A stretch of DNA of 64,000 nucleotides from NCBI GenBank assembly GCA_016778465.1, contig JADHPM010000005.1, forward strand, positions 17,762 through 81,761, read 5' to 3'. This document shows, in pieces, positions 48,074-58,848 of this stretch. The notes beneath the pieces were generated by a model. It had not been told where the DNA came from and made no database searches. It worked only from the letters and a program-made list of their open reading frames with translations. This DNA is from Methylophilaceae bacterium. Its GTDB lineage: Bacteria > Pseudomonadota > Gammaproteobacteria > Burkholderiales > Methylophilaceae. Positions within the stretch are counted from its first letter, which is position 1. Every line of letters begins with the position of its first letter. The position numbers and the translations under genes were made by a program.

Positions 48074-49510
48074 CTATATCAAAATTATGGTTGCTAAGCC
48101 TAAAAATATGAAAAAGCCACCACTGTCTGTCATTGCAGTTATCAATATACTTGATCCTACCGCAGGGTCTTTACCGTATTTACTCATAAGCATCGGAATG
48201 GTCACACCCATAATGGCTGATAAAATTAAATTTAATAACATCGCAGTTGTCATCACAACCCCTAAAAGAATATTGCCATAAAGTAGGTAAGCAAAAATGC
48301 CTAAAACGCTTCCCCAAATTACTCCATTTAAGATTGCAACACCCAATTCCTTGTAAAGTAAATTTCTAACATTAGTGTTATTAATTTGGCCTAGTGCAAG
48401 CCCCCTGACAATCATGGTAATCGTTTGATTGCCTGAATTTCCTCCAATACCTGCAACAATTGGCATCAAAGCTGCCAAGGCTACAACTTTCTCGATTGAA
48501 CCTTCAAAAACACCAATCACCCTTGAGGCAATTAAGGCTGTGATAAGATTTATAGCCAGCCAAGCCCATCTATTTCTTACTGATTTCCATATAGAGGAGA
48601 ACAGATCCTCATCCTCTTTTAATCCAGCCATGGATAATTTGTCACTTTCAGCAACTTCGCGGATATAATCCACTACCGCATCGACAGATAGCCTACCAAC
48701 TAATTTTCTATTTGCATCTATAACAGGCGCTGTAATTAAATCGTAACGTTCAAAAGCATCTGCAGCATCGTCTGCTGTATCGTCAGGATTTAAAGTTACG
48801 ATATCAGTTGACATTACTTCTCTTACATACAAATTTAAATCATTCACCAAAATTTTCTTAAAAGGTAGGACGCCAAGAATTGAACCATAACGATCAACAA
48901 CAAAAAGTTTATCAGTATGCTCAGGAAGCTTACCTAGCTTTCTTAAATACCTCAAGGTTACTTCGATACTTACATCCTCACGGACTGTGATAATGTCGTA
49001 GTCCATAAGAGCTCCAACGGTATCCTCGGGATAAGAAAGTGTGGACTCTAACCTTTCTCGGTTCTGTTGATCAAGGTTCTCTAATAAGTTTTGTAGGACA
49101 TTCTCTGGTAAATCAGGGGCAATATCCGCAATTTCATCTGTGTCGAGTTGTTCGGCCGCAGCAAGAAGCTCGGAATTATCCATTTCAGCAATCAATGTCT
49201 GCCTAACAGAATCAGATACTTCTAGAAGAATATCACCGTCATTCTCGCTTTTAACCAGGTCCCAAATTATGATACGTTGATCAATTGGTAGGGACTCTAA
49301 AATATCCGCTATATCAGCAGGATGAAGTTCATCTAATAATTTTTTTAATTTATTTAAATTTTGTTTACTTACTAAATTTTTAATTAAATTCTGTTTTGGC
49401 TGTTGTTGCTTATAAACTAGATTCTCAACTAACTTATGCTTATCAAGTAATTGATTAATTTGCGAAATAATATCAGCTAAGCTCTCTTTTCTTTCGGATT
49501 CTCTTCTCAT
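48074..49510 (-). CDS. mgtE: Magnesium transporter MgtE
   Basis: 478 residues: N-terminal magnesium-sensing domain (LHPADIADILESLPIDQR), two CBS repeats (REVMSTDIVTLNPDDTADDAADAFERYDL; LVGRLSVDAVVDYI) and a C-terminal five-helix pore (GSNQTITMIVRG-type segment read as GGNSGNQTITMIVRGLALG; MTDSGGFFIFLG). Two -10-like boxes lie upstream: TATAAT at 49548-49543 and TATATT at 49523-49518, the latter seven bases before the ATG. No Shine-Dalgarno is seen. Confidence 0.96.
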   Translation of the reverse strand: MRRESERKESLADIISQINQLLDKHKLVENLVYKQQQPKQNLIKNLVSKQNLNKLKKLLDELHPADIADILESLPIDQRIIIWDLVKSENDGDILLEVSDSVRQTLIAEMDNSELLAAAEQLDTDEIADIAPDLPENVLQNLLENLDQQNRERLESTLSYPEDTVGALMDYDIITVREDVSIEVTLRYLRKLGKLPEHTDKLFVVDRYGSILGVLPFKKILVNDLNLYVREVMSTDIVTLNPDDTADDAADAFERYDLITAPVIDANRKLVGRLSVDAVVDYIREVAESDKLSMAGLKEDEDLFSSIWKSVRNRWAWLAINLITALIASRVIGVFEGSIEKVVALAALMPIVAGIGGNSGNQTITMIVRGLALGQINNTNVRNLLYKELGVAILNGVIWGSVLGIFAYLLYGNILLGVVMTTAMLLNLILSAIMGVTIPMLMSKYGKDPAVGSSILITAMTDSGGFFIFLGLATIILI

Positions 49511-49575
49511 ACTAGATAATATAATTTAAATTAGATAAGTCTATTATAGGTTAAAAATTTTCATTTTTTTTAAAT

Positions 49576-49597
49576 AAAAAAACCAGCTTTAAGCTGG
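49576..49597 (-). terminator. Intrinsic terminator of the alpha operon (after rplQ)
   Basis: On the minus strand CCAGC...GCTGG (49597-49593 and 49587-49583), with a short A/T loop, is followed by seven Ts (49582-49576). It lies about 30 bases after the rplQ stop. Confidence 0.88.
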
Positions 49598-49626
49598 CTT
49601 TCTTAAGTGCAAAATAAGATTTTAAT

Positions 49627-50169
49627 CTAGTCTTTCGCTACTTTCTTCGCTGCTGCAGGTTTCGCTTCTTTCTTCGCTGCTGCAGGTTTCGCTTCTTTCT
49701 TAGCTGCTGCAGGTTTCGCTTCTTTCTTAGCTGCTGCAGGTTTCGCTTCCTCAACCTTAGGCTCTGATTTTAAATTTTCTGCTTTTGTTTCCTCGCTCAC
49801 CGCTTGAGGTTCAGGTCTGTCGACTAATTCAACATATGCCATTGGCGCGTTATCACCCTTTCTAAAACCACATTTTAGAATTCGGGTATAACCACCATTT
49901 CTCGAATTATATCTTGGGCCTAGTTCGGCAAAAAGCTTAACAACCACCTCTCTATCTCTAAGTCGACTAAAAGCAATTCTTTGATTATGAACTGAAGTGG
50001 TTTTCCCTAATGTAATTAAAGGCTCAGCATATTTTCTTAGTTCTTTTGCTTTAGGCAAGGTAGTACGAATAATCTCATGTCTTAAAAGTGATGTCGCCAT
50101 ATTTTTGAACATCGCCTTTCTGTGACTACTTGTCCTATTTAACTTTCTGTGGCTCTTTCCGTGTCGCAT
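49627..50169 (-). CDS. rplQ: 50S ribosomal protein L17 with repetitive Lys/Ala-rich tail
   Basis: The N-terminal 115 or so residues are standard L17 ([72 protein letters not shown]). The protein continues to 180 residues, where E. coli L17 has 127. The extension is acidic at first, then four copies of EAKPAAAKK (residues 141-176). The final gene of the alpha operon. Confidence 0.97.
   Translation of the reverse strand: MRHGKSHRKLNRTSSHRKAMFKNMATSLLRHEIIRTTLPKAKELRKYAEPLITLGKTTSVHNQRIAFSRLRDREVVVKLFAELGPRYNSRNGGYTRILKCGFRKGDNAPMAYVELVDRPEPQAVSEETKAENLKSEPKVEEAKPAAAKKEAKPAAAKKEAKPAAAKKEAKPAAAKKVAKD
49642..49749 (-). repeat. 27-bp tandem repeat in the 3' end of rplQ (4 units)
   Basis: Four near-identical 27-base units encode the nonapeptide EAKPAAAKK. 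Units differ at one synonymous site (TTC/TTA on the plus strand), which points to recent duplication or slippage. Confidence 0.95.
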
Positions 50170-50190
50170 TATTTACTCCAAATCCTTCGT

Positions 50191-51177
50191 TTATACTTTT
50201 TCTGTGCCTGCTGGTGGCCAATGTTCAACTTTCATTCCAAGAGAAAGGCCTTTAGAGGACAAAATATCCTTAATTTCATTTAGTGATTTTCTTCCTAAAT
50301 TTGGTGCTTTTAATAAATCACTTTCAGTTCTTTGAATTAGATCACCGATGTAATAGATGCTTTCAGCTTTTAAGCAATTTGCTGAGCGTACTGTTAATTC
50401 TAGGTCATCTACTGGTCTACGATATACCGGATCAACTTGCGGAGCCTGTTGTACCTCAACTTCTGTTAATTCACTTTCTAAGTTTGCAAAAACAGATAAT
50501 TGTCCCATAAGAATGCGAGCAGCATCTCTAATGGCTTGTTCGGCATCAACTACGCCGTTGGTTTCCACATCGAGTATTAATTTATCTAAGTCAGTACGTT
50601 GTTCTACACGAGCACTTTCAACAAAATAACTAACTTTATATATTGGGCTAAAAGACGCATCAATCATTATGAAACCAAGACTTGAATCTTCTTGTGGACC
50701 CTTTCTTCTTAGTGGAACAGGCTGATATCCTCGTCCCATTTCAACTTTAGCTTCAATATTAAGCTTTCCACCTTTGTTAATATTTGCGATTATATGCCCT
50801 GGATTAACTATTTCAACATCGTGTCCTAACTCAAAATCAGCCGCTGTTACAACACCCTCTTCTGATTTTGATAGTGTAATAGTGGCTTCTGTACCACTAT
50901 GTATTTTAAGCGCAACTTTTTTTAAGTTAAGGAGAATATCAACAACATCCTCTTGAACACCATCAAGGGTGGAATATTCATGGACAACGCCATCTATTTT
51001 TACTTCTGTAATTGCATAACCGGGGATTGAAGAAAGCAGAACTCTTCTTAAAGCGTTGCCAAGGGTAAAACCAAAACCCCTTTCCATGGGCTCTAAAACT
51101 ACTTTTGCTCGATTACTATTAATATTGTCAACACTAACAATTCTTGGCTTCAAATACTCTGTAGGGCTATTTTGCAT
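50191..51177 (-). CDS. rpoA: DNA-directed RNA polymerase alpha subunit
   Basis: 328 residues. N-terminal assembly domain ([59 protein letters not shown]) and C-terminal DNA/activator-binding domain ([46 protein letters not shown]). Complete. The usual position between rpsD and rplQ. Confidence 0.99.
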   Translation of the reverse strand: MQNSPTEYLKPRIVSVDNINSNRAKVVLEPMERGFGFTLGNALRRVLLSSIPGYAITEVKIDGVVHEYSTLDGVQEDVVDILLNLKKVALKIHSGTEATITLSKSEEGVVTAADFELGHDVEIVNPGHIIANINKGGKLNIEAKVEMGRGYQPVPLRRKGPQEDSSLGFIMIDASFSPIYKVSYFVESARVEQRTDLDKLILDVETNGVVDAEQAIRDAARILMGQLSVFANLESELTEVEVQQAPQVDPVYRRPVDDLELTVRSANCLKAESIYYIGDLIQRTESDLLKAPNLGRKSLNEIKDILSSKGLSLGMKVEHWPPAGTEKV

Positions 51178-51207
51178 AAATATCCTTTTAAATAAAACTT
51201 TTATTAA

Positions 51208-51837
51208 TTATTTTGAATACAATTCAACAACTAAAGACTCGTTAATTGTTGAGGGTAAGTCATCTCTGAGTGGTTTGTTTTTAAACGTACCTTTGAAGGC
51301 TTTTATGTCAACATCCATCCATTCTGGAAAGCCTCTCTCCTCAGCAGCTTCGAGTGCTGCTTTAATTCTAAGTTGGTTTTTAGAGGCTTCGACAACAGAG
51401 ATTTCATCACCAGGAATAACCTGATAAGAGGGAATATTTACTCGTTTGCCGTTAACAAGAATGGAATTATGACGAACAATTTGTCTAGCTTCAGTTCTTG
51501 AGGCGCCAATACCCATTTTATAAACAACATTGTCTAAACGAGATTCTAGGAGTTGCAATAGGTTCTCACCAGTAACACCTTTCCGTCTATCTGCCTCTGC
51601 GTAGTAGGCTCTAAATTGCTTTTCAAGAACACCATAGATTCTTCTTAATTTTTGTTTTTCTCTTAATTGAACTCCATAATCAGATAACCGAGTTGATCTT
51701 CTTTGGCCATGTTGACCAGGAGCATAATTTCTTTTTTCAATTGCACATTTATCAGTGAAACATTTTTCACCCTTTAAAAAGAGTTTTTCACCTTCTCTGC
51801 GACATTGACGACATTTTGGATCAAGATTTCTAGCCAA
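51208..51837 (-). CDS. rpsD: 30S ribosomal protein S4
   Basis: 209 residues. N-terminal cysteines [23 protein letters not shown] form a C4-type set seen in zinc-binding S4 forms. The S4 RNA-binding domain follows ([44 protein letters not shown]). In enterobacteria S4 represses the alpha operon; whether that holds here is unknown. Confidence 0.98.
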   Translation of the reverse strand: MARNLDPKCRQCRREGEKLFLKGEKCFTDKCAIEKRNYAPGQHGQRRSTRLSDYGVQLREKQKLRRIYGVLEKQFRAYYAEADRRKGVTGENLLQLLESRLDNVVYKMGIGASRTEARQIVRHNSILVNGKRVNIPSYQVIPGDEISVVEASKNQLRIKAALEAAEERGFPEWMDVDIKAFKGTFKNKPLRDDLPSTINESLVVELYSK

Positions 51838-51866
51838 TTTATTCTCCTATATTTGACTATGTAAAA

Positions 51867-52256
51867 TTAAATTCTACGTTTCTTAGGTGGCCTACAACCA
51901 TTATGGGGAACTGGAGTTACGTCTTGAATCGCTGTAATCTTGAGCCCTATTGCGTTTAGCGCTCTGACAGAAGATTCACGACCAGGCCCAGGACCTTTGA
52001 TTCTGACCTCAACATTTTTAACACCAAATTCTTGCGCAGCTTTACCTGCAGTTTCAGCGGCAACTTGTGCAGCAAATGGTGTACTTTTTCTAGAGCCTTT
52101 AAACCCTGCGCCTCCAGAGGTTGCCCAGGATAATGCATTACCCTGTCTATCTGTAATCGTAATTATTGTATTGTTAAAAGAAGCATGCACATGTGCAATG
52201 CCCTCTGAAACATTTTTCTTTACTTTCTTTTTAATTCTTACGTTAGCTTTTGCCAT
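51867..52256 (-). CDS. rpsK: 30S ribosomal protein S11
   Basis: 129 residues: [46 protein letters not shown] and the C-terminal [18 protein letters not shown] are canonical. In the standard alpha-operon order. Confidence 0.99.
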   Translation of the reverse strand: MAKANVRIKKKVKKNVSEGIAHVHASFNNTIITITDRQGNALSWATSGGAGFKGSRKSTPFAAQVAAETAGKAAQEFGVKNVEVRIKGPGPGRESSVRALNAIGLKITAIQDVTPVPHNGCRPPKKRRI

Positions 52257-52274
52257 AAAATTATTGCCCTAAAA

Positions 52275-52631
52275 TTATTTCCTAATAGCCCTAACCGGAC
52301 CTTTTCTTGTTCTTGCATTTGTTTTTGTTCTCTGACCTCTGACTGGTAATCCGCGTCTATGTCTTTGTCCACGGTAGCAACCCAGATCCATTAAACGCTT
52401 AATATTCATTGATACTTCACGTCTGAGATCACCCTCGACGAGATATTTACCAATCTGATCTCTTAACTTTTCTACATCTGCTTCAGAGAGGTCACCTAAC
52501 TTTTGTGAGTATTCAATACCAGCAACAACACAAATTTTTTGTGCTGTCACTCGACCAATGCCATAAATCGCGGTTAAAGCAATTTCAGCATGCTTATTAT
52601 CTGGTACATTCACACCTGCAATACGGGCCAT
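52275..52631 (-). CDS. rpsM: 30S ribosomal protein S13
   Basis: 118 residues: [74 protein letters not shown]. First gene of the alpha operon. An AATTGGAG ribosome site lies upstream, and a promoter and hairpin occupy the 78-base leader. Confidence 0.99.
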   Translation of the reverse strand: MARIAGVNVPDNKHAEIALTAIYGIGRVTAQKICVVAGIEYSQKLGDLSEADVEKLRDQIGKYLVEGDLRREVSMNIKRLMDLGCYRGQRHRRGLPVRGQRTKTNARTRKGPVRAIRK

Positions 52632-52651
52632 ATTTAAACTCCAATTAGATA

Positions 52652-52670
52652 GGCTTTTTTTAGTAAAGCC
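52652..52670 (-). promoter_or_regulatory. 5' leader hairpin of the alpha operon mRNA
   Basis: Minus-strand GGCTTT (52670-52665) pairs with AAAGCC (52657-52652) around a 7-base loop. With the -10 at 52680-52675, transcription should begin at about 52668, so the hairpin sits at the very 5' end. It lacks a T-run after the stem. Confidence 0.5.
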
Positions 52671-52674
52671 TTAA

Positions 52675-52703
52675 ATTATAACTATTTTTTTGGTTAATAA
52701 CAA
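52675..52703 (-). promoter_or_regulatory. Alpha operon promoter (rpsM-rplQ)
   Basis: TTGTTA (52703-52698), exactly 17 bases, TATAAT (52680-52675) on the minus strand, between rpmJ and rpsM, where the alpha operon promoter lies in E. coli. Confidence 0.8.
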
Positions 52704-52709
52704 TAAAGA

Positions 52710-52823
52710 CTAACCTTGTCTTTGCTTATGACGCGGGTCTTTACAAATTACTCTTACAACTCCTTTTCGTCTAATTACTTTACAATTACGACATAAAGGT
52801 TTTACCGATGCTCTTACTCTCAT
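52710..52823 (-). CDS. rpmJ: 50S ribosomal protein L36
   Basis: A 37-codon frame: [20 protein letters not shown], then [15 protein letters not shown]. The zinc ligands C-x2-C, C and H are present (LCRNC, ICKDPRH). Its position between infA and rpsM is the usual one. The ribosome site AAAGGAAATATT precedes the ATG. Confidence 0.97.
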   Translation of the reverse strand: MRVRASVKPLCRNCKVIRRKGVVRVICKDPRHKQRQG

Positions 52824-52845
52824 AATATTTCCTTTTTCACCAAAT

Positions 52846-53064
52846 TTATTTGGCTCTAAACGTGATCCTTGCTTTTGTTAAATCATAAGGGGTCATCTCT
52901 ACCGTTACTTTGTCACCAGGTAATATGCGAATGTAATTCATTCTCATTTTCCCAGAAATATAACCAAGTACTTCATGACCATTTTCTAACTTCACCTTAA
53001 AGGTAGCGTTGGGCAGGTTTTCAAGAATTTCACCCTCCATCTCAATAGTATCTTCTTTAGCCAT
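52846..53064 (-). CDS. infA: Translation initiation factor IF-1
   Basis: 72-residue S1-like OB fold: [62 protein letters not shown]. The ATG abuts the secY stop; infA between secY and rpmJ is the common betaproteobacterial order. Confidence 0.98.
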   Translation of the reverse strand: MAKEDTIEMEGEILENLPNATFKVKLENGHEVLGYISGKMRMNYIRILPGDKVTVEMTPYDLTKARITFRAK

Positions 53065-54387
53065 TTATCTCATTCCCCCCATGCCACCTTTAAAATTAGC
53101 TTTTTTAAGAAGTCCTTCATATTGATAAGACATCATTTGTGATTGCACTTGGGTCATAAAATCCATGGTAACCACAACAATAATTAGCAATGAAGTTCCC
53201 CCAAAATAGAAAGGGGTATTAAATTTAAGGATCAAAAATTCAGGTACTAAACAAACTAATGTAACGTAGATAGCCCCTACTAAAGTCAGTCTTCCGACAA
53301 TGGTGTCAATATATTTGGCAGTTTGCTCACCAGGTCTAATTCCAGGAACAAAAGCTCCACCTTTTTTAAGATTATCAGCAGTTTCTGCAGGGTTAAAAGT
53401 AATTGCTGTATAAAAATAAGCGAAGAATATTATGGCAGCAGCAAAAAGCATAATATAAATGGGTTGTCCTGGTGAAATAGCGGCACCAATATCTTTAAGC
53501 CAATATAAACTTTCACTTGAACCAAACCAACCAGCAATTGTTGCTGGAAATAAAATTACGCTGGAAGCAAAAATTGCCGGTATAACCCCCGCTTGGTTAA
53601 TTTTTAAAGGCAGGTGCGTTGACTGACCACCATATAATTTATTACCAACCTGACGTTTTGCATAATTAATCGTAATTCTTCTTTGGCCTCGTTCAACAAA
53701 AACGACTAAACCAGTAACCAAAATAGCTGCGGCAAATAGGAAGAAGACTAATGGAATTGAAAAAGCTCCCGTACGAGTGAGTTCTAATGTATTGCCAAGA
53801 GCGCTCGGAAGTCCTGCAACAATCCCCGCAAAAATGATCATAGAAATTCCATTTCCAATTCCTCTTTCTGTAATTTGTTCTCCAAGCCAAACCAAAAACA
53901 TTGTTCCGCTGACCAAGGTTACAATAGCTGTAAATCTAAAAAACAATCCTGGGTCTAAAACTAGTCCTGGCTGAGCTTCAAGAGCAACTGTAATCCCCAA
54001 TGCCTGAAAAGCGGCAAGAGCGACTGTCGCTTGTCTGGTATATTTTGTAATAACTCTTTGTCCAGCTTGCCCTTCTTTTTTTAGCTCCTTCAAAGTCGTG
54101 GACATTGAGGTTAACAAGGTCATAATGATTGAGGCTGAAATATAGGGCATAATACCCAAGGCAAAAACAGTAAAGCGACTCAATGCCCCGCCAGAAAACA
54201 TATTAAATAAACCTAAAATACCGCCACTTTGAGCATCAAAAAGTTTTTTTAATTCGTTGGGGTCAATGCCAGGTACAGGAATATGCGCGCCTAATCTAAA
54301 GATAATTAAGGCACCAAGTAAGAATAGCAAGCGATTCTTTAATTCGCTCATTTTTCCCATTCCACCAAATGCATTACTTTGCGCCAC
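53065..54387 (-). CDS. secY: Preprotein translocase subunit SecY
   Basis: Channel of the Sec translocon, 440 residues and ten helices. Signatures include [87 protein letters not shown] and [23 protein letters not shown]. Complete. Precedes infA without a gap. Confidence 0.99.
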   Translation of the reverse strand: MAQSNAFGGMGKMSELKNRLLFLLGALIIFRLGAHIPVPGIDPNELKKLFDAQSGGILGLFNMFSGGALSRFTVFALGIMPYISASIIMTLLTSMSTTLKELKKEGQAGQRVITKYTRQATVALAAFQALGITVALEAQPGLVLDPGLFFRFTAIVTLVSGTMFLVWLGEQITERGIGNGISMIIFAGIVAGLPSALGNTLELTRTGAFSIPLVFFLFAAAILVTGLVVFVERGQRRITINYAKRQVGNKLYGGQSTHLPLKINQAGVIPAIFASSVILFPATIAGWFGSSESLYWLKDIGAAISPGQPIYIMLFAAAIIFFAYFYTAITFNPAETADNLKKGGAFVPGIRPGEQTAKYIDTIVGRLTLVGAIYVTLVCLVPEFLILKFNTPFYFGGTSLLIIVVVTMDFMTQVQSQMMSYQYEGLLKKANFKGGMGGMR

Positions 54388-54390
54388 TAA

Positions 54391-54837
54391 TTAAGCCTCT
54401 TTAATTTCTTCAACAGTGCCGCCAGCTTTCTCAATGAGCGTTTTGGCACCTTTTGTGGCTAAGATACCTTTTAACGTGTACTTGTTTTTGACTTCACCAG
54501 ATAAATATATTTTTACACTCAAAGAAATTGCAGGAATTAGATTTGCTTCTTTAAGGGTAAGCAAGTCGACCATACCGGGTTGTAATTTATTTAACTCACT
54601 AGTACGAATCTTTGCATTATATGGCTTTGATAAAGATTTAAATCCACGCTTAGGTAAACGTCGCTGAATAGGCATTTGTCCACCTTCAAAACCAACTTTG
54701 TGGAAACCACCAGCTCTAGAATGCTGTCCTTTATGACCTCTGCCGCAGGTTTTACCAAATCCAGAACCTATACCTCTACCAACTCTTCTCGATTCTTTTT
54801 TAGATCCCTCTGCAGGCTTTAATGTGTTTAATTTCAT
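54391..54837 (-). CDS. rplO: 50S ribosomal protein L15
   Basis: I place the start at the ATG giving [20 protein letters not shown] (54835-54837), directly after rpmD; an in-frame codon four positions upstream would overlap rpm[38 protein letters not shown] and the terminal [12 protein letters not shown] confirm L15. About 148 residues. Confidence 0.97.
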   Translation of the reverse strand: MKLNTLKPAEGSKKESRRVGRGIGSGFGKTCGRGHKGQHSRAGGFHKVGFEGGQMPIQRRLPKRGFKSLSKPYNAKIRTSELNKLQPGMVDLLTLKEANLIPAISLSVKIYLSGEVKNKYTLKGILATKGAKTLIEKAGGTVEEIKEA

Positions 54838-54838
54838 C

Positions 54839-55033
54839 TTAATTCTCAACTCTTAATAAATAGTTTACTGCGCTTATCATTCCTTTGACCTCAGGAGTAT
54901 TATCAAGCTCAACAGTATGATTTAATTTTTTAAGGCCCAAACCGCGCACAGTCGCTCGATGTGAGTCAGTTCTACCAATTAAACTTTTGATTAAAGTAAT
55001 TTTAACTTTATCGTTTTTATCTTTAGCCATCAT
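54839..55033 (-). CDS. rpmD: 50S ribosomal protein L30
   Basis: 64 residues: [44 protein letters not shown]. Its start overlaps the rpsE stop by one base. A MetMet start leaves a one-residue ambiguity. Confidence 0.97.
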   Translation of the reverse strand: MMAKDKNDKVKITLIKSLIGRTDSHRATVRGLGLKKLNHTVELDNTPEVKGMISAVNYLLRVEN

Positions 55034-55539
55034 TAACCTCTAATTTCTTCAACAGATTTTCCGCGTTTAGCTGCAATTTCAGCAGGGCTATTAGCTGCTG
55101 CTAAACCATTTAATGTAGCTCTAACAACGTTGTAAGGGTTAGCTGAACCAATACATTTTGCCAATACATCAGTAATACCCATTACTTCAAAAATAGCTCT
55201 CATCGCGCCGCCGGCAATAATGCCAGTACCCTCAGAAGCAGGTTGAATTAAAACTTTTGCTGCACCATGTCTTCCAGTTACCGAATGATGAAGAGTCCCA
55301 TTTGTTAGATTGACTTTCAACATTCCTCTTTTTGCCTCATCCATGGCCTTTTGAACAGCTAAGGGCACTTCACGGGCCTTACCTTTACCCATCCCAATTC
55401 CCCCATCACCATCACCAACCACTGTTAAAGCAGCGAAACTCATTATTCGACCTCCTTTAACCACTTTGGTAACTCTATTAACGGTAATCATTTTCTCTCT
55501 TAGACCGTCTTGATTTTGTTCTCTTGTATCTTGTGCCAT
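55033..55539 (-). CDS. rpsE: 30S ribosomal protein S5
   Basis: 168 residues with the double-stranded-RNA-binding N domain ([47 protein letters not shown]) and the C domain ([41 protein letters not shown]). Normal length for the class. Confidence 0.99.
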   Translation of the reverse strand: MAQDTREQNQDGLREKMITVNRVTKVVKGGRIMSFAALTVVGDGDGGIGMGKGKAREVPLAVQKAMDEAKRGMLKVNLTNGTLHHSVTGRHGAAKVLIQPASEGTGIIAGGAMRAIFEVMGITDVLAKCIGSANPYNVVRATLNGLAAANSPAEIAAKRGKSVEEIRG

Positions 55540-55557
55540 ATTATTTCCTAGTTGTAT

Positions 55558-55914
55558 TTAGAAAGTTAAGCCATTCTCTCTTGCAGCTTCAGCAAGTGCT
55601 TTAACTTTTCCGTGATATTTATAACCCGAACGATCAAAAGCAACTTCTTTGACTCCAGCCTTAATTGCTTTTTCAGCTATTCTTTTTCCAACCTCTGAAG
55701 CAGCAGCAACATCACTGGTATTCTTTAACTTTTTTTTCATTTCGGCCTCAACAGTGGATGCTGTAGCAAGAACTTTATTGCTGTTTCCTTCAATAATTTG
55801 AGCATAAATATTGCCATTCGATCTATAAACAGTCAGTCGGGTAGCATTTAACTCGGCCATTTTTATCCTGGATCTTTTAGCTCTTCTTAATCTTGGATTT
55901 TCATTATTCATCAT
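55558..55914 (-). CDS. rplR: 50S ribosomal protein L18
   Basis: 118 residues: [34 protein letters not shown] and [26 protein letters not shown]. Two adjacent ATG codons leave the first residue ambiguous; GGGATTAA precedes them. Confidence 0.98.
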   Translation of the reverse strand: MMNNENPRLRRAKRSRIKMAELNATRLTVYRSNGNIYAQIIEGNSNKVLATASTVEAEMKKKLKNTSDVAAASEVGKRIAEKAIKAGVKEVAFDRSGYKYHGKVKALAEAARENGLTF

Positions 55915-55924
55915 TTAATCCCTA

Positions 55925-56458
55925 TTATTGTTTTTTAGATTCTTTGATAACAACTTGTTCATCAGAATATCTAACGCCTTTACCCTTATAAGGTTCTGGT
56001 GGACGATAAGCTCGAATTTCAGCTGCAACTTGTCCAACGGTTTGTTTGTTAGAACTCTTTAAAATAATCTCAGTTTGTGAAGGTGTTTGTGCAGTGACCC
56101 CTTCAGGAAGTTCATGTGAAATTGAATGAGAAAAACCTAGTTCTAAATTGATTTTATTACCTTGTGCGGAGGCCTTGTAGCCAACACCAATTAAGGTTAA
56201 TTTTCTCTCGAAACCCGTCGATACACCAATTATCATATTGTTCACCAACGCTCTTAATGTTCCTGACATTGCTTTTGCGTGTTTGGATTCGACAGTTGGA
56301 CTAAAAGTTAAAACTGAATCATTATTTTCAATTTTAACTTCGCCTTTAAGCTCTTGGTTTAATTCACCAAGTGGGCCTTTGACACAAATATTATTCGCAG
56401 AAATGGTAACTTCAACTTTCTCTGGAACTGGAATTGGATTATTTGCAATTCTTGACAT
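55925..56458 (-). CDS. rplF: 50S ribosomal protein L6
   Basis: 177 residues: [63 protein letters not shown] and [24 protein letters not shown]. Complete two-domain L6. Confidence 0.99.
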   Translation of the reverse strand: MSRIANNPIPVPEKVEVTISANNICVKGPLGELNQELKGEVKIENNDSVLTFSPTVESKHAKAMSGTLRALVNNMIIGVSTGFERKLTLIGVGYKASAQGNKINLELGFSHSISHELPEGVTAQTPSQTEIILKSSNKQTVGQVAAEIRAYRPPEPYKGKGVRYSDEQVVIKESKKQ

Positions 56459-56468
56459 CTGTTATCTC

Positions 56469-56864
56469 CTAGGCCACATAACATAAAACTTCGCCGCCAA
56501 TACCCGCTGCGCGTGCTTTATGATCAGTCATTACACCCTTGGAAGTTGTAACAATAGCAACTCCAAGCCCATTCATTACTTTTGGTAAATTTTGGCTATC
56601 TTTATAAATTCTTAAACCAGGTTTACTAATTCTCTCTAGTTTTTCTATCACAGGACTGCCAGCATAATATTTCAAGTCAACAAATAATGTTGGCTTACCA
56701 TTTTGTTCAGAAACACTAAAATTCTCGATATATCCCTCAGATTTCAAAACTTCTGCAATTGCGATTTTAATTTTAGAAGTTGGCATGGAAACAGAGATTT
56801 TATTTCTCATTTGTCCGTTTCTAATGCGGGTTAACATATCGGCAATTGGATCATTCATACTCAT
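56469..56864 (-). CDS. rpsH: 30S ribosomal protein S8
   Basis: 131 residues: [79 protein letters not shown]. In E. coli S8 represses the spc operon; conservation of that control was not testable here. Confidence 0.99.
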   Translation of the reverse strand: MSMNDPIADMLTRIRNGQMRNKISVSMPTSKIKIAIAEVLKSEGYIENFSVSEQNGKPTLFVDLKYYAGSPVIEKLERISKPGLRIYKDSQNLPKVMNGLGVAIVTTSKGVMTDHKARAAGIGGEVLCYVA

Positions 56865-56876
56865 TAATTTTCCCCT

Positions 56877-57182
56877 TTACCAACTAGCTTTGATTACACC
56901 AGGAACTTCACCGTGCATGATGAGATCACGGAGTTTTCCTCTTGCAATTCCAAATTTACTGTAAACACCTCTTGGGCGACCTGTGAGTGCACATCTATTC
57001 CTTAAGCGAACAGGACTAGCATTTCTTGGGAGAGCTTGTAATTTTTTGCGAGCCTCAAATTTTTGTTCATTTGTCGCTTTAGAGTCATTAATAATTTCTA
57101 TCAGAGAATCGCGTCTAGCTTTAAATTTATCAACTGTTTTTCTTCTCTTGATTTCTCTTTGTGTCATGCATAGTTTTGCCAT
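56877..57182 (-). CDS. rpsN: 30S ribosomal protein S14 (zinc-free long form)
   Basis: 101 residues: [73 protein letters not shown]. The absence of the CxxC pairs identifies the long, zinc-independent form. Confidence 0.99.
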   Translation of the reverse strand: MAKLCMTQREIKRRKTVDKFKARRDSLIEIINDSKATNEQKFEARKKLQALPRNASPVRLRNRCALTGRPRGVYSKFGIARGKLRDLIMHGEVPGVIKASW

Positions 57183-57190
57183 AATTTACC

Positions 57191-57730
57191 TTAACCTCTA
57201 AAGGGAAAACTAAAAGCAGCTAAAAGTGCTTTAGCTTCTTCATCTGTTTTCGCAGTTGTTGTTATTGTTATGTTCATTCCTCTTAATACATCAATCTTGT
57301 CATATTCAATTTCAGGGAAGATGATTTGTTCTTTAATGCCCATATTGAAATTACCTCTGCCGTCAAATGACTTTGCAGAAATACCTCTAAAATCTCTTTC
57401 TCTTGGGATGGCAATTGTGATTAGCCTATCTAAAAACGTGTACATTCGCTCTTTTCTCAGAGTTACTTTGCATCCAACAGGATACCCATCACGAATTTTG
57501 AAAGTTGCAACTGATTTTTTAGCTTTTGTAATGACAGGTTTTTGTCCTGCAATCTTTTCCATATCACTAACTGCATTTTCAAGTACTTTTTTATCAGCAA
57601 CAGCTTCACCTACACCCATATTAAGTGTTATTTTTTCTATTCTAGGCACCTGCATAGGTGATTTATAACCAAATTGATCAGTTAGTTGTTTCACCACCTC
57701 ATCATTATAAAATTCTCTTAATCTCGCCAT
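57191..57730 (-). CDS. rplE: 50S ribosomal protein L5
   Basis: 179 residues: [76 protein letters not shown] and [20 protein letters not shown]. Binds 5S rRNA. Confidence 0.99.
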   Translation of the reverse strand: MARLREFYNDEVVKQLTDQFGYKSPMQVPRIEKITLNMGVGEAVADKKVLENAVSDMEKIAGQKPVITKAKKSVATFKIRDGYPVGCKVTLRKERMYTFLDRLITIAIPRERDFRGISAKSFDGRGNFNMGIKEQIIFPEIEYDKIDVLRGMNITITTTAKTDEEAKALLAAFSFPFRG

Positions 57731-57738
57731 AGTAGCTC

Positions 57739-58056
57739 CTAAACGTCTATTGCTTCTTGATTCGATTTATATATGCGAATCTTTTTGCCGTCTTTTAATG
57801 ATTTAATCGCAACTTTGTCAGCTTTTTGCGTAACACTGTTAAAGATTGCTATGTTAGAAATATTGAGTGGCATCTCTTTACTAACGACACCGCCTTGATC
57901 ACCTTTAGCAGGATTGGGTTTGGTATGTTTTTTAACCATATTAAGACCTTCAACAACAACTTTTGAAGAATCAATGATTTGAGAAACAATACCTTGTTTT
58001 CCCTTATCTTTACCTGTTTGGATTATTACTGAGTCACCTTTTCGAATTTTATTCAT
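57739..58056 (-). CDS. rplX: 50S ribosomal protein L24
   Basis: 105 residues: [23 protein letters not shown] (KOW motif), [23 protein letters not shown] and [19 protein letters not shown]. Normal length and place. Confidence 0.99.
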   Translation of the reverse strand: MNKIRKGDSVIIQTGKDKGKQGIVSQIIDSSKVVVEGLNMVKKHTKPNPAKGDQGGVVSKEMPLNISNIAIFNSVTQKADKVAIKSLKDGKKIRIYKSNQEAIDV

Positions 58057-58065
58057 GATATCTTC

Positions 58066-58434
58066 CTAAATAACTTCCGGCGCTAAAGAAACAATTTTCA
58101 TAAAACGCTCAGTTCTTAATTCACGTGTTACAGGACCAAAAATCCTCGTACCTATTGGCTCGTATTTACTATTTAACAGAACTGCTGCATTACCATCAAA
58201 CTTAATCATAGAGCCGTCAGGTCTTCTAACCCCCTTTGCAGTTCTTACAACAACAGCGTCATAAACTTCGCCCTTCTTGACACGGCCGCGAGGTGCAGCA
58301 TCTTTAACTGTAACTTTAATAATGTCGCCAACACTCGCATAGCGCCTTTTTGAGCCACCTAACACTTTGATGCACATAACAGAACGTGCGCCGGTGTTAT
58401 CAGCAACATCTAAATTTGATTGCATTTGTATCAT
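58066..58434 (-). CDS. rplN: 50S ribosomal protein L14
   Basis: 122 residues: [67 protein letters not shown]. First gene of the spc unit: it is separated from rpsQ by 144 bases that contain a promoter, a leader hairpin and a GGAG ribosome site. Confidence 0.99.
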   Translation of the reverse strand: MIQMQSNLDVADNTGARSVMCIKVLGGSKRRYASVGDIIKVTVKDAAPRGRVKKGEVYDAVVVRTAKGVRRPDGSMIKFDGNAAVLLNSKYEPIGTRIFGPVTRELRTERFMKIVSLAPEVI

Positions 58435-58466
58435 GAAATATCTCCAACTTAATCCGCTAACTTTTC

Positions 58467-58480
58467 AACCAAAATTGGTT
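58467..58480. repeat. Perfect 14-bp palindrome in the rplN leader
   Basis: AACCAAAATTGGTT is exactly self-complementary. It lies about 33-46 bases before the rplN start and could fold as a small hairpin or bind a dimeric protein. Confidence 0.5.
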
Positions 58481-58501
58481 AACCACTACGGTCAGTATTG
58501 G

Positions 58502-58528
58502 GGCGCTAGCTATATATTTGAGAGCGCC
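58502..58528 (-). promoter_or_regulatory. 5' leader hairpin of the spc operon mRNA
   Basis: Minus-strand GGCGCT (58528-58523) pairs with AGCGCC (58507-58502) over a 15-base loop. It begins about seven bases after the predicted transcription start and has no T-run after it, so it is not a terminator of this transcript. Confidence 0.55.
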
Positions 58529-58541
58529 AAAAAAGAGCAGA

Positions 58542-58570
58542 ATTATATGTTAATTATTATCAAAGCTCAA
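58542..58570 (-). promoter_or_regulatory. spc operon promoter (upstream of rplN)
   Basis: TTGAGC (58570-58565), exactly 17 bases, TATAAT (58547-58542) on the minus strand, between rpsQ and rplN, where E. coli also begins the spc operon. Two bases after the -10 comes TGCTCTTTTTTGG (58539-58527), shared with the rplC promoter. Confidence 0.85.
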
Positions 58571-58578
58571 GCTCTTAA

Positions 58579-58848
58579 CTAACTTAACTCCTGCGCTTTT
58601 GAAATTACTTTTGTAACTACCCAAGATTTATGCTTTGAAAGAGGTCTTCCTTCAGTGATTTCAACTACATCACCTTCGCCTAATTCATTCTTTTCATCAT
58701 GAGCATGAAACTTACTTGATAATCTGATAACCTTTCCAATTAAAGGGTGCTTGACTGAGCGACCAACAAGGACAGTTACCGTTTTATCCATTTTATTACT
58801 TACAACTTTACCAGTCAGTGTTCTGACAATTTTTAGCTTATCTGTCAT
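58579..58848 (-). CDS. rpsQ: 30S ribosomal protein S17
   Basis: 89 residues: [44 protein letters not shown] and [20 protein letters not shown]. Last gene of the S10 unit before the spc promoter; its start overlaps the rpmC stop. Confidence 0.98.
   Translation of the reverse strand: MTDKLKIVRTLTGKVVSNKMDKTVTVLVGRSVKHPLIGKVIRLSSKFHAHDEKNELGEGDVVEITEGRPLSKHKSWVVTKVISKAQELS

Noticed and set aside
48057..48074. TATAGT six bases before the mscS start as another leaderless promoter
   Set aside because: The bases are the last codons and stop of mgtE, and the seven-base gap indicates co-transcription.
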